The translations under genes were made by a program, and so were the position numbers. Under the pieces are notes generated by a model, which was not told the origin of the DNA, ran no database searches, and saw only the letters and a list, made by a program, of their open reading frames with translations. Below are positions 25,660-39,290 of a stretch of 64,000 bases of DNA, in pieces. The stretch's first letter is position 1. Each line of letters opens with the position of its first letter. The stretch comes from Eleginops maclovinus (Eukaryota; Chordata; Actinopteri; Perciformes; Eleginopidae). Location: assembly GCF_036324505.1 (NCBI RefSeq), contig NC_086352.1:33970358-34034357 (forward strand), read 5' to 3'.

Positions 25660-28600
25660 GTTAAGTGATTTGATTAGCCATATTGTGAAAAGGCTCTTAT
25701 CCCTCAGAAAACTTAAAAGGAAGTTTTATTTGACCGGGGTTTGTAAATGTTGTATGTGGTATTCATGGAAAAAGACATTTGAAATGACCCTTTAATAAGG
25801 CACCCTTTATAAATGGTTTTAAGATATAACTAATAAGAAATAATTGCAATACATTATATAAACAATACATTATATTTTTAATAAGAATGTTAAAGTTGTA
25901 AAACAGTTAAGCTCTTTAGTTCTTCAAATAGACTGACTGTTTATCCTACCAAATGTTTAGTTTCTTTACAACCTGACAACCCTGCTTATTCTAACGATGC
26001 ATTAATACATTATGCATTTACAGTCTTTTTAATACACACTGCTTTGTAGTTCTGGAAAGACTATAATATGTTGTTATAGGGCTCTTTCCAGAAACAAAAC
26101 AGCTGACCAAATAAACACCAACTACAAAATCTGACACATTACACAGAGATATAGTGAGATATACTGTATGTATAGAGATATTACAACACAAAAAACTTAT
26201 GAGCAGGTGAACAATTATACAAACTCTGTATCTAAATCATTCTAATGAAATCGGCTTGGAGTTGTTTATTTACCTCTATTTTATTGGTGTGAAAGCAAAT
26301 ATCTCAGAGACAGATTAAAACTTGGACTAATGAAATATAAACTGCAATCCAAAAGTAAATATGATATTTTTCAACCCTTAAAGTGATTTAATGGAAAGTT
26401 TGGTCTTGGTCTCCTGCTTAATGCTTTTTAATTTACTTGGTTATAGAATAGAGAAACCAGTTTTTGGAACAATAACATCAGGGACCCCAAAAATGACATA
26501 ACAAGTACAGAAATATCAGGAAAACAGAAATACAAAATGCAAAGCCAAATTATGCAAGAAAATGTGCGATCATTACTTAATTATTTTAGGATTATATCAC
26601 TGATGCAATATTAAATCAGCTAAAGAAGCATGTTGAGATGGAGCTCACATTCTCTTTTGAAATGTAGAGGAGTGTAATAAGTATGAAAATATTAAATTCC
26701 TCAAGATAAGTTTAACTTTATTAATATTCTTCTTAGTACATTGCTAAACTACAATAGTGTTTAACTAAGTTAGTTAATCAACATAAAATGTATGGACAAC
26801 ATTTTGATAATTGTTAAATTAAAAAGATGGATAGATACATAAGTGATGCTTTACATTTGTTGGTTTCAGGTTTCTAAAAAAGATTTACGGACAAAGCTAA
26901 ATATTTAAAGACGTCACCTGGAAATCTGGGGACGAGCGACAGACCTTTTCTTCCTATTTCATGAGATAAATCCACTGATTCATATATTTTAGAGATTATT
27001 ACATAATAAAATAATCATTAGTTCCAGCATTAGTGTTCACATTCTGGAGGTAGTGTTTTTCAGAGTCCATAAAGACTTGTGTTCGTGCTCCACTGTCAGC
27101 AAACACTGAGCCTGACCTTTGACCCCCTGCTGAAGACGGGAAAATGTATCAGTGAGTTATCACATGGAAACGTCCTCTTATGTTATTTTCTCTCGTATTC
27201 TGTCTTTTTGACAAGCCGATTAATACATGGCAGTCGGTCCATCAGGATGAGCAGTAAGTGGTGCTGATTCTCCACTCAGGTACTTATTTACTGTAATTAT
27301 TGAAGATGGCTGAAAAAAAAAACTGAAATTCCATTTAGTTGCCTCATTTTGGCTTACTGTCACACTGTCATGGCTTAGTGGGCTATTACAATAGAACAGA
27401 GCCATCATTAATGTTATGTGTCTCACAGGAAAAATGATGCACGAGAAAAAGGCCTAGACCGGGGGCATATATTTGCAAGACCATACTGTAATGCAGCATT
27501 TGCTAAAAGAAAAGTTTCATGTTGAAGTCGGGGTGTGCTTGGCTTAGGTTAGCTTAACTTAGTTTAGCTTTGGTTAGCTTAACTTAGTTTAGCGTAAACA
27601 TGAAAATGCTAGCGCTGGAAGCTTTGAATGTCCAGCGTGTAACTCAACCTAACCACAAATTGTAATTTTTACATTAGTGTTAGTTCTGTTTGCTGATTTA
27701 ACAACCAAAAAACATAAAATGATTTAGTGACTTTTAGATAATTAGAGGCGTGAAGGTTTATTTATGAAGTTTGGACCGAACCGGCTAGCTATTTCCCCTT
27801 CCTCCAGTCTTTAAGTAAGTCTAGGCTAACTAACTCTTTAAATAGTAATTTTAAAATATTAATATTGTTTTATCATCTTTTAAGTGAATAAGAACGATTT
27901 TCAAAATAGTATCCCTTATCATTATTACTCTTTCTATTGTAACAACAGGCTACTGTTTTTGTCTCATTGCCAGTTTTACCACAGGTAAATACTGTTCACA
28001 TCAACATCAAATGACTGGGATTTCTTGATGTTAAAAAATATGGAAACGACTTCCGTCATCAAGTCACTCTTCAAATGTTTATTCAACCAAATATTTAGGG
28101 ATATAGTGTTATATATTTACAATATTTTTGACCCTCACAGGACCATCTCTTTCCCGTCCTTAAATCTCTTATCCCACATGTTGAACACAGCGTTAGGCTG
28201 GCCCTCACATCCCTTCACACGCAGCACATCAGCCACGGTCACACTGTCTTCTGGATAACAGCCTCCATGAGAGCTTGGTTTTAGTTATCTCACAGATCTC
28301 AAATCCTCTTTTAATGAAATGTGTTATAGAGGGATGTCCTGCTTGCAGCATTTGAAGTTGATCTGAGCTGAGTATCTTTCATAACACTGCAGGTATTCCT
28401 GATATGACTCTGGTTTGGTATGGTTGGGTGTTGTAAGGAAATTAGATTTGCACGCCAAATCATACTTTTAAACTAACTGAACAAATGGAACGAATCTGAA
28501 AAGGAAAGTAAAAAGACTTCATTAAGAAAACAAAGTAGAAATGTTATAACCATTTGATACCTTGAACTAATTGAACATCATGAGTTTAAGGAAATGAATT

Positions 28601-29828
28601 TATTTTAAAAAGTGAAATATCTGTGCACTACAATATCTCAGGGGAACAGTTCGGTTTAGATACTTGAAAAAGGGAACAAAAAGTCGGGGATATGTTAACA
28701 TGCAAGAAATCTATATACAGAAAAAAAAAATTGAATCTTCGTAATTTGGCATAATCACTAATCGGTATAAAAAAAGGACTGACATGACTGTCAATTCAGT
28801 ATGTATATTTAAGTTGCATTGTGGGATTGTTGACATAAAGCTGTGTATATGGCATGAACATAGTCTTTCTTTTATGGCTATATAAAAATAATATGTTTCC
28901 CATACATAACTTGGACACTCAGATATGAAGCAAATATAGTATGTAGTTTACAGACTAGGTTCAGAGACATTCTGCTGCTTATGAAGATAAGTGAGGAATA
29001 TATTTACTTGGACAATATTACCATAAATCCAATATGGATTATAAGTGTGAAAAGGTTCAAATCTCTGCCAATTTACTGAATCTTTGGTAAGTAACTGGGC
29101 AGAGTGGACAACTTCCAAAAAAGCTTATGAGTCGACCATGAGTAAAGACAGGTGCCCATTGACAAGAATGAAGTATAACATTTTATTACATGGCTTTTCT
29201 TCTGATTGGTCTATTTGGACCTTCCAGAGGTCTAATATATTTTGCAAGCAGACCGTTGCTAATGGGGATGCTCTGATTAAAGGTAGGCCTGTGCAATCAT
29301 ATAATTCCACAGCAAGAAGCAAGGTGGAAAGAAAAAGACTGAAGGAAAGAGCGCTGGACAGCAGAAGAAGACAGACAGGAAGTAAACACTAACAGGGACA
29401 GATTATGGGTTATGGCAGTGTTTAAATACTGGTTCATGGAAAAGAAAATGTGAACATACTTGGACAGTTACAGGAAACATCAAAATGACTTTTCTTTTCT
29501 TAGCGGAAGCAAGACGATCATTTTAGATTCAATAAAATCATTTAAAAATCAATATTGTGAAATAAGTCATTGTTTTATTTAGAGTGTAGCGTTGTAATAA
29601 GCGAGATAATGATTTAAGATATCTCCATGCTGCACCGGGATCCTGATCACCTTGTCTGTGTTCTTTTTTTTTATCAATGACCAGCTAGTAGCTAGTGTTT
29701 TCTACAGCACAGTCCTGAACATACATTTATTCTTCAAATCATGACTTTCAATCATGTAAACCGTCCATTGTGCCATAACAATATTCTTCAAGTTGATTTG
29801 AAAAGCAGCATATGAATAGTTGAATTAA
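25660..29828. other. Long AT-rich intergenic stretch, no confirmed gene
   Basis: The region is mostly AT-rich without transposon hallmarks. An imperfect tandem repeat lies at 27527-27600. A more GC-rich patch at 28140-28260 has an exon-like frame on the minus strand but no match I recognise. Nothing else can be supported. Confidence 0.5.
27527..27600 (+). repeat. Imperfect tandem repeat TTAGCTTAACTTAGTTTAGC
   Basis: Units of about 22 bp (GGTTAGCTTAACTTAGTTTAG) occur twice, with a degenerate half unit before them. The repeat is short and has no coding signal. Confidence 0.6.
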
Positions 29829-31300
29829 AGGTTTCCTATTATGCTCTGTTATGGCATATATTATAGTTTTGCTCAAAATACCAAACAAGTCATGAATTTT
29901 AGCATGTCCGCTATCCAGTGGCGGCTGGTGAAAAAAAATCTTGGTGGGGCTAGTGTGCCAACAGATTTCCCTGCCTAATTTAGCATAAGCATTCAAATGA
30001 ACAGTCGGAAAATGACTACAGTTCCACAATAATAATTTAATTTCACAGTTTCCAGCTTCACAGAAAAAGTAACAATTTACAGCTATATTAGACTTTATGC
30101 TATCAAATACTATACAATACAATCAAGGGATAAATTAACAACAAGGGTATGATTTCAGCTGAATCTATACAAATCAACAGTGAGTGAGTGTGGGTTGACA
30201 AGAGAGAATGAAACAGAACTTTCCTATTAAAATGTAACATATACAAAGAATTTAGAACCAAGTTATTTTCAAAAATGTTTACATAAACAGATTATTTTAA
30301 TACCCTCTCTCAAGGAAAAATGCATTTACTTGGAGAAAATAGCATCAGTGCCATACAGTTGTCATTGCATGTCACAGCCTGAGAGAAACAACAAAGCGTC
30401 GTCGCGCGTATTTTTTCCCCACGTAGCGTAGGACAGAGTCTGGGAGTCGCACTACGAAAAAAAACTATCGCTGGCTCCTTATGTAGCTACAGCAATCCTA
30501 AACCTTCACGCATTTTTACGTAGCAGTTGGGGCTAAATTTCCAGCGCCCCACCGGCGTTAAATTTGGCGACGTTGATAGGCCAATTATTCATAATTTCCC
30601 CCTAGCAACCATAACCGGATTGGCTGTTTAGCTGCTGGTCAGGGGCACTTTGCCGATCGCCCCACGAGAGAATGATACACTGTCTGTCAGTGGAAATTCA
30701 CTGTTTAATGAGTGTTAGTTGGTGGAAATGTTGTTTAAATCATTCAAATTGCATGTAGGCACACACACTATTAAGTAAAACTGACATTGATTTAAAAAAA
30801 ATATGCAAAAAATATTTTTTCCCCTCAACAGCTGGTGGGGCAGAGCCCCAGCGCCCCCTATGGGCCAGCCGCCTCTGCCGCTATCCCTCTGTGTAATCCC
30901 CGTTTTAGAAAGTGCTGATTCTGGGACTTTCCCTTTCATGCAAATGAGCTGCTGCTGGCCACGCCCCTTTGGAACGCCTGCAGCAGTCTGGCGCAGCATA
31001 TACACAGTTTGATTGATTGGCTAGCGCTTGTACTGGCATATTCGCATATGCGGGATTTGATTGGCTGGCGCTTCCATCGACGCTTGAAAAGTTGAATTTT
31101 TCTCAACTTTCACCGTGAGCAACACAGCCAAAGTGAAGCAACGGAACCAGTTCGGCAAAGCTTGACGTCACCCCATTCAAAGTGAATGGGAAGGTGCATT
31201 AAGCGTCAACGCTACGGAACCGGGTGGACAAGCCGTGGAGAGAAGTTTCTAACGGAGAAACTCAGCTAAACGCTGCTGTGATTAAATGCCATAATATGTT
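29829..31300. repeat. Older interspersed repeat, interrupted by a hAT element
   Basis: The left part (TTTCCTATTATGCTCTGTTA) and the right part (CTTTCATGCAAATGAGCTGC up to about TGCCATAATATGTTCC at 31298) look like the two halves of a common fish repeat, interrupted exactly at the target site of the 29916-30877 element. The outer borders are approximate. Confidence 0.5.
29916..30877. mobile_element. hAT-type non-autonomous element, 962 bp, perfect 8-bp target duplication
   Basis: CCGCTATC at 29908-29915 is repeated exactly at 30878-30885. The element starts CAGTGGCGGCTGG and ends CCAGCCGCCTCTG, giving 13-bp inverted termini with one mismatch. Subterminal GGTGGGGCTAG and GCTGGTGGGGCAG repeats also occur. 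No long reading frame is inside, so movement would need transposase from elsewhere. Confidence 0.92.
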
Positions 31301-31413
31301 CCAAACCACATCCAGCATTATTTCTGAAACACTTCTCAGTGTTCACTAGAACAGAGACATTATATGTATTATATATACAACAACTCTAAGTCCCTCCCGC
31401 AGACATCCTGCTG

Positions 31414-31528
<115 letters not shown>

Positions 31529-32323
31529 GTGCTGCAGCGGAGATTTAGCTCGCAACTGTATATTGCGGACGATAGGTTGGAACGTGTCACATGGGCGGGA
31601 TGTTGCCAGGAGTTCAATGTAAAGCCAGCCCACATTTCGGTTATGACATCATATCGGCAGCAAATCTGGATCAACTTGTTTGCACGCCCGTTTTTTGGAG
31701 GAAAAGAGGGAGGGTTGTATTTTCTGACACTTTGTGAGTCTCCTTACACACCGGGGACACATTGATGTATAAAAGACAGCACAAAGTGCATTTAGCATAA
31801 GACAAAACTGCTAACCATGTTTGTTATCCAGAATGATCATTTTCATTAAACAATAAATGTGTATGGTTATAATATTTTTTATCAACCAACCAAAACTGAA
31901 GATTTTACTGTCAATTACAAACACCCTCCTGCATGAGGTTACTGTATTACAGTGCCTATTACCTTACATTTAACAACAGCGTTAAACTGTTAGTGACAGC
32001 TTGTTATTTAGTGCGTCAGTCTCTCTGTGGCTCGACAGAAAGCTCAGAGGCGCTTCTCTGAGCCTCGCTGACAGAACTAGGTGAAGCCAAAACTGTTGGC
32101 CCTCAACAGGAAGCCTTCAGCTGTGCTATCAGGAGTGGCTTCCTTCACACAGCAACATGCTGTCGTCAGAATGCCGGGCAAGGCTTCGCCCATTTCCTGC
32201 TGCAGGAGGGAAACACTTGCCTATCCCGTATCCCCGGGGAGATATCATCCCCCGCAGTGCTGACAACAGCTGTTTCTGAGGGGGAGGAAACTGCCAATGG
32301 ATGAGAGGAAGATCGGGCTTTCA

Positions 32324-32453
<130 letters not shown>

Positions 32454-32519
32454 TGTAATACCCCTGATGTGCAATAACGCTTCCTATAAACACAACACTT
32501 TATTTTTTATTTCAATTCA

Positions 32520-32765
32520 TTTACAACCTGTACCAGCTACTGCTATAATTCTATATGGTCCATTTTTTAAAGAATATACTGCTACTTAGTTATTTTACCA
32601 TGGTGTACTTAGCTGCTTACTTATCTGAATAATGTGTGCCTACTTTATTTTATAATTTCTAATATGTAAGTCTATCGTCTTTACCTTATTTGAATTATAC
32701 TCCTGCTGTTGTAACAATGTAAATGTCCCCGTTGAGGGACAAATAAAGGAATTCTGATTCTGATA
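32520..32765 (+). repeat. L2-like LINE 3' tail
   Basis: The segment ends TCCCCGTTGAGGGACAAATA followed by AAGGAATTCTGATTCTGAT, the stem-loop plus short tandem tail typical of fish L2-type LINEs. Related tails occur inside 11829-12222 and near 58070-58115. No coding part remains. Confidence 0.6.
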
Positions 32766-33017
32766 CTGAAATTGCCTTAAATCAACTCAACTTGTACAGT
32801 ATATGCAGTTAGGCTGTTTTTGCAAGATACACGCTGGATGGCCTTCCTGTTTGCCAGGGCAGAGACAATATCAGGTTTCCAGGTGTGTTGTAGTAACCTG
32901 AGAAAAGCAAACTGATCCAGGGTGCATTATACATGTGGGCTGATTGAATGACACAGTGAACGGGGTAAGCGTTTCAAAAGAAAGACACAATGTATTGTAA
33001 ATCTTCTGTTGTCTTAT

Positions 33018-33257
33018 CAGCCCTTGAGCAAGGCACCTAACCTCTATCTGCTCCCTTGGAGCTGGGTACCTGGCTGCCTCTCTGCTCTGCCATCTCCTCT
33101 GCATGTGGTTGTGTGTGCATGTATTTCCTCTGTGTTTGTGCATGTATATCCTCTGTGTGTTTAATGTGTGTCAACACAACAGAGTAGAGAAAAGCAATTT
33201 CCCTGTAAGGGATTAATAAAAGTATGTCTTCTTCTTCTTCTTCTTCTTCTTCTTCTT
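33018..33257 (+). repeat. SINE 3' fragment with (CTT)n tail
   Basis: CCCTTGAGCAAGGCACCTAA at about 33022 is the same block as in the full SINE at 46834-47138. The fragment ends in a CTT microsatellite (33228-33257). The tRNA-like head is missing. Confidence 0.6.
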
Positions 33258-35172
33258 GATCCTCAATTACTCTTTTTTAGAAGCAAGTGTAAAAGATCAC
33301 ATTTAGACTAATGACTATAACACAATGAAAGCAGGGCTGTAGCCAAAACCCTAAATATACTGAGGACATGACTCCAAGGCCCCCACCTGCACCTGGCCCT
33401 ACAGAACAACTTGATCAAACATGGCCAGTAAACGTGCCCCGAAAAGCCTCATAAGGGAAGCAGACAGGGGGCCTCATGTGGCCCCTATCGACATGAAGGA
33501 GCAGCAGCTCCACCCGCTGCTCCCTCTGGTTTTCTGAGGCCCTCGCCATATCACATACAACTAATGTTATTCTTTATAGGCTTATATTCCTTTGCCAGCT
33601 GTTTATATTTTTGTCTCTTATTTTGCTAGACAAAGAGTGGCTTGCTCATCCATGAGTGTTCTGACAGTGACTCACCCCCTTTCACCTGGCCTGTAGGTGG
33701 CGCTGTTGAAGCATGGCTCTGACTGCATTCTTGCTATCGTCTGCACTGTTCGAGTTGTTAGCATCGTTAGCAGTTAGCATGGTTGGTGTCAGCAATTCCA
33801 GCTCTGAATTTGACAGCTCCGATGCACATACACTGAGAATTAACTGTTCAGTTTTGTGCCCAGTAAATGTTCCGTATTTTGTAATTAAAAGAATTACATT
33901 ATTTATAATTGTTCTAGTATTTAAATGATTGAAATAGGGGCAACATCAGACCCATTTCATTATTTAAAATATTCAATGATTCATAAATATTGTCTGAACT
34001 TGGTCTTTACCATATGCCAATGCATGCTATTTTGGTAGGCTGAACATCTTTCCCATGATTCTCTCAGTAGATCTTTGCAGATGACACCCCCCAGCAGATG
34101 TGTGATGGCAGGGCATCCTCAGTGGTTGCAGGTGATAGAACTAAACCGTGGTTCCCCTGCCTTGACATCTGCTCTATTTGACTGAAAACACCCTGGGTCC
34201 TTATTCAGCTGCAGCGTGTGGAAAGTTGGCTGTCTGTCAATTCCATTTTTAATTCCCGGCCCGGCCCTGCTTTGGCTCCCACTGCAGTACAGGACTGACT
34301 TCACCTTGTTGAGACCCTCTTTCAGGATGTGAATGAATGGTTGCCACGGAAGCGTTTCCTCCCACACTGTGATCTTTGAGCCACAATGCTTTCAGGATCT
34401 TTTTTTTGTAGTCAGAGCAGTTAGAAAAGCTTCCTGGTGATGAGTGGAAGGTGTGCACATTGTTAACACAAAGCAACTTACAGTACACAATTCATATCCT
34501 GTCCCAACCCTGCCCTGCTAACCATTGTCCTCACACACAAATATTTACACAGCTCCTCATTCAACCTCTGCAGTCACAGTTTCAACTCTACCGAGGATCA
34601 CCTCATCCCTACTTACTTTGGGAAAGTGTGTGTAATTTCTCTGGGATCTGATCACCATCTACATATCCTGTTTCTAAGATGGGAGGCACTTCCTCTTGTC
34701 TTGAAGCCAGGTAGAGGCTGAATGAAGTGGAAGAGTAAAGATCTACAGATCATGATGAGGAAGTATGTGGTGTTTAAAGACTCACAATGATGTTCACCAT
34801 CAGAGTTTGGTGTGTTAGGATGCTGAGATAAGGTTGTTTTACACTTAACCTTTCTTGTTAGGTTAAAACAAGTTCAGGTCCAATTGCAAAATCAAGTCAA
34901 TCAAGCTTGGCTCTGAAACAGCACTGCTTTCAGCCATAGTCCTAGCCAACTGGAGGCAGAATTGGGAATTTCATGACTTTGCCATAGTATGTTTCGTTAT
35001 TTTCAGTAAAACCTTTACCACGAGCCTTTCCAAGGTGGAGCACCAAAAGAAAAGCGCCTGATGAGGGGCCAACACTGGATTCATCTGCACTTCAGAGTCC
35101 GATTCATTAAGCCCATTGAAAATTGTGAGACAGCGATCCAGACAGTCTCTCCTTCTGATTATTCACAGTATG
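33258..35172. other. Intergenic stretch, no gene seen
   Basis: GC content is mixed. Reading frames at 33713-33928 and 34119-34367 show no family motif and no supported splice sites. The patch at 34100-34400 is more GC-rich and could be an unrecognised exon or regulatory element, but nothing decides this. Confidence 0.4.
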
Positions 35173-35701
35173 TAGAGGTGGAAGAAGTACTCAGATCTTA
35201 TTTAAAAGTAAGTAAAAGTACAAAAAGTATCAACATCATTTTACTACTGTGTTATATTGTACTTCACATACAAAATGTAAAAAATACTGCATACTATGTT
35301 TTATTTTTTACATTATTGTATTGTACTGTAAATTAAAAAAGCTTTTATGTCAATGTTGCACTTGGTAGAGCTGGGGTTTATTTAACTTACTTTATACACT
35401 GCTGGGTAGCTTAACATAAAAATCTTAATTTAATTTAATTTCCATCTTTATTTTGAAAGGAATAAAATAAATATAAAAATGTTAAACAGAACACCATATT
35501 GGTCGAACACAGTATGCTTTCTTAAAATGAATCTTCAAACAATATTATGTTCAACTATATTATATAATCAACAATTAACAAACAATGAAATAATAATAAT
35601 AGTTTAGGTCTAAGGAGAGGAAGCAAATGCTTATTAATTAAAAGTCAGTAAAATACTTTCTGCCCTTATGAATAACTCCTATTTTTTATATATATTAACA
35701 A

Positions 35702-35745
<44 letters not shown>

Positions 35746-36082
35746 CATTTCTGCATACATTTATAATAACATTTATACAAGTATTTCTCACTGATCACTA
35801 TATCTTTACAGGAAAATATTTGTGTACACTCATAATGAGTTAATCGTTGATTTATATTCTGTGTTATTAATCTATATCTGCCAAGTAGCTTTTAATTATA
35901 GCTGTAATATAAATTTAGTTGAGTACAAAGTAAAGAAATGCCTCCAAAATGCTGTAAAGTAAAGTATAAAGAAGCATGAAGTGAAAACACTTGAATGCAG
36001 TACAAATACCTCAAAGTTACTACATTACATTAGAAGTACCATACTTGAGTAAATTGACTTTGTTACATGCAAAGGCTAGTTC
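35173..36082 (+). mobile_element. MITE family 1, long copy with internal (TA)n
   Basis: The left end TAGAGGTGGAAGAAGTACTC matches the family-1 terminus, and ATACTTGAGTAAATTGACTT near 36045 is the opposite terminus. It is longer than the 550-bp copies because of AT-rich internal expansion, including a TA microsatellite at about 35700-35742. Target duplications are not clear. Confidence 0.6.
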
Positions 36083-37839
36083 CCTTGCCCAAGAAGCACT
36101 TGTGTGGTTTAACACCGATGTGTGTGTATGAAAATCTGAATTACTCCAAACATTGTAAAAATGAATACCATGGTAGCATTTCAATCAGGATAGATATTTC
36201 TTTAGTTTGAACAATAGTTAGAATTTATGACATGGTGCACTGTACAGGTGAACGGTGAAGATTCTTAGGCCATTCGACCCCTTTGTGACATAGTATATTC
36301 AGGGCGTAGCTTTAGGAACACCCCAGCCCTGTCTAGACACTGGTGGTGATAGTGAAGGGAGTTGCTTACAGTCTGATTATGGGATGTAAAGCAGGACTGA
36401 TCAGTAGATAAAGGCTGGAAGGGAATGGAGTCGAGGAGGGTTCCTTCACTTCCGAATGAAAAGACATCTGACAACAGCGAAGAATAAAACAGTTTTCAAA
36501 TTTGACAACAACAATAATATTGGTTAAAAATCCGGTTGGTTCAACTCGGGGTGAAGATTTTTAACTAATGTGTATAAATAAAGACTTCCTGGCTCAACTT
36601 CTAATATGCTTCATCTGAAACTGTGTGGGTTAGGAAGGCAAATGCAGCACAAAAAGAGGAAGGCAAGGATAACTAACAAAAAGCAATCTTAATTAAATTA
36701 ATGTTAAATCTGTTTCCAAACAAACAACACAAAACTAGAAGAGCAGTTTAGGTAACACAAAGAGAAAATAGCAAAACAAGGGACAAAACCTGATTCCCAG
36801 GAAACCAAGAAGAGTGCAGGAACCCTGACATGAAGAACCAGATCAGGGGGAACAACGACAAACTGACAAAGAACACTTGGACAGACAGGACTGAAAGGTG
36901 GGAAAAAACACAAAGCCAGGAAGTAATACAAGACAACACAAAATGAGAAAATATACTGTATAAAAAATATGAATAACAATGAGAACGGTCCATGGGGTGA
37001 GCTTAAGGGGTTGGGGGGATGTGTGTGTGCGTGTGTGTGTCTGTGTGTGTGTGTGTGCGTGTGTACAAGCTAATGTGAACCAGCAGCAACATTCAAAGTG
37101 TGTGACGTCATGCCTCCCTGCTGCCTTCCTCCCTCATGTTGCCCTGTACTGTACTCTCCAATCACACTCACTGTTTCACAAGCCTGACAGGATTCACACA
37201 CTGATTGTGAATGCAAAGCCACTATTGCACAGAGGGAGGCACATTGTTTTGACAGAGCTAGCTTATGGACATGACATGCAAATGAAAGTGAAAATAAAAA
37301 GAGCTCTGGTTTTTGACAGCAGAGGGAAACAGTGAGCAGAGAAACAGCCATGGTCAGCAAGAATTCTAAGTCAACATTTAAAGTTATTTTTCTTCTTTAA
37401 ACAGTGTTTATATAGCAAACCCATACATGTAAAGTTATTTTTACTGGAACCCCACACACATAAATGTCACAAAGTAATTTATTGATAGGTCTCTGAGGTT
37501 TCTTAGAGAGGATCATACATTTCAATGGGATTTTTAATTACCACATCTCAAAAGTAAAGTATTGAGGCAGAAAAGAAAAAAAAACACGTCAAAAAATACT
37601 TATGTTGTGTGTGTGTATATGGTGAAACAGGAGCATAATAATAATAATATTAATGGATGAATACACAATGCAGGTTCAATGCAGGTTGTCATCACAATTC
37701 GAGTTTGTAAGCAATTTTGAGGTGCCAGGTGTTTTCATTTTCTTCAGGTATTTTTTGCCATTTTGTGTACTCTTGAGCAGTTGAGGTATACGGTAAAAAC
37801 ATCAGGTTGTACACTGTATAATTAGGCTAGACGTAAGGG

Positions 37840-38110
37840 TGCCAGTACAGAGAGGTGCAGTGATGACATGTTTTTGTAGGCTGACACGGAAGTTAGCATC
37901 ACAAGGGCTGTGAGGCTAACACAGGTTTATGATACTTATACATTTTGTTCAGCAGGATAATCTCCATATAGAACACCACTTTGTGATTTTTGAAGCACCG
38001 TTGCAATCGGCAGAAATAAAAAGTTGTAGTTTGGCTATAAAGGAACTACATCACGGTCACATGGCTACGGATCACCACCGCTAAGCTAAAGACGGCTAAT
38101 GTCAGTGTGA
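37840..38110 (-). repeat. Dispersed repeat, reverse copy
   Basis: The reverse complement contains TTTAGCTTAGCGGTGGTGAT and GGAGATTATCCTGCTGAACA, matching the repeat at 5180-5480. The family class is unknown. Confidence 0.5.
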
Positions 38111-38114
38111 TTAC

Positions 38115-38220
38115 TTTAAGTTAGGGTGACCAGACGTCCCCGATTTCTGGGGACAGTCCCCGTTTTCAGTGACCTGTCCCCGGCTGCTGCTGTCCCCGGA
38201 AATGTCCCCGGTGTTCACTG
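38115..38220. repeat. GTCCCC-rich hairpin repeat
   Basis: TAGGGTGACCAGACGTCCCC is followed by a short palindrome (GTCCCCGATTTCTGGGGAC) and several GTCCCCGG units. It resembles one end of a known kind of fish DNA-element repeat. The other end was not located. Confidence 0.5.
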
Positions 38221-38540
38221 TGACTGAAATATCCAAAATTGGAATAAAGAGGGGAAAAAAACAAAAAACTAAATGTTGACCATACGACACGTATAGTTGC
38301 GCACCCTACTCGCACAGGCTAAACCCAGCCAGAACAAGTGCCAAGAATGCCCGTCTTTCTGGTCATCTGATTGGTGGAATAGCTGCGCGGTAGAATATCT
38401 TTCTTCGGGAGCGCAACCCTGACCAGAGGCCGCTGCCAGCTACACGTAGCTAGTAGCCTAGTACGCGATTCTTTCATGGTATTCAATGCATTCATTCAAC
38501 CAGCACAGTACACACAGCAGAAACATCATTGATGGGATAG

Positions 38541-39290
38541 TGTAAGAAATGTTCTTTTACTCGAAGTCCAGGAGTCGATTTAAAAGAAAAGGAAGTGAAG
38601 CTCGTCATATAGGTTTTAAAATGAGTGTTTAATAAAAGGATGCAGTAGTAGGTTTTACAAAAGTTTCACAGCTGTGGCTCAATAGCTCGGAACACGCGTC
38701 CACAGGTCGCTGAATGAGTGGTGCTCATCAGTAGTTACTGTCTGGCGGTCCAGAACAAAAGTGAGCTCGGTTCTACAATACAAACATGTTTTATAGAACC
38801 ATCCCTTTCCGACCATACAATAAACAACTTCAAAATAAGACGAGCTCTCGTCTCGTGCTCTCATTGGTTGGTAGCGGGGGGCTGGATCCTGTTGGCCGCT
38901 TGTCATCACATGGGGTTCTCCGGACTCTTCTATTGGCTGACGTCGTCGGGAGCAGGTCCTCCTATGACGTCACCGTCGCCTTGTTAGCGGACTCTTGAAG
39001 CTCTCACCTACGGTATTCTATTATGCAATCCTTCTGAAGTTTATCAGTTATCAAACATGTAATAGTATTATTGCAGCATCAATGAGTGAGAGGTAGAGGT
39101 GGTGTGTTTAGAATGTAACTCCACGCGTCCTTCTCCCTCTACTCATACATACAATACAACATTAGCTACATGCTATCTGAGGCTAAAAACAACATCCGGT
39201 AGTACTACCGGAATTGGACAAATATGGTCCATCCAGAAACAGTGAATTATCTTTTAATGTTCCGTTTCAATATATTGATTATTTCTTACA
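38541..39290 (-). mobile_element. Solo LTR, 750 bp
   Basis: The sequence begins TGTAAGAAAT and ends ATTTCTTACA, a perfect 10-bp inverted terminus with TG..CA ends. Read on the minus strand it has the order of an LTR: a TATAAAA box (38795-38789), then about 160 bp later an ATTAAA poly(A) signal (38633-38628), then a U5-like end. A CRE-like TGACGTCA lies at about 38964-38971. No gag or pol is adjacent, so recombination between two LTRs probably removed the body. The flanks match poorly (ATAG against ATAC), so the target duplication has decayed. Confidence 0.75.

Larger units (their letters stand above)
36083..38540. other. Intergenic stretch with repeat fragments, no gene seen
   Basis: It contains a TG-rich microsatellite (37020-37061), a minus-strand sequence at about 36605-36960 with the TTCCTGG/TGTCAGG wording typical of fish LTRs (weak), a reverse copy of the dispersed repeat of mesd intron 2 (about 37840-38110), and a GTCCCC-rich repeat at 38115-38220. 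No exon is supported. Confidence 0.5.
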
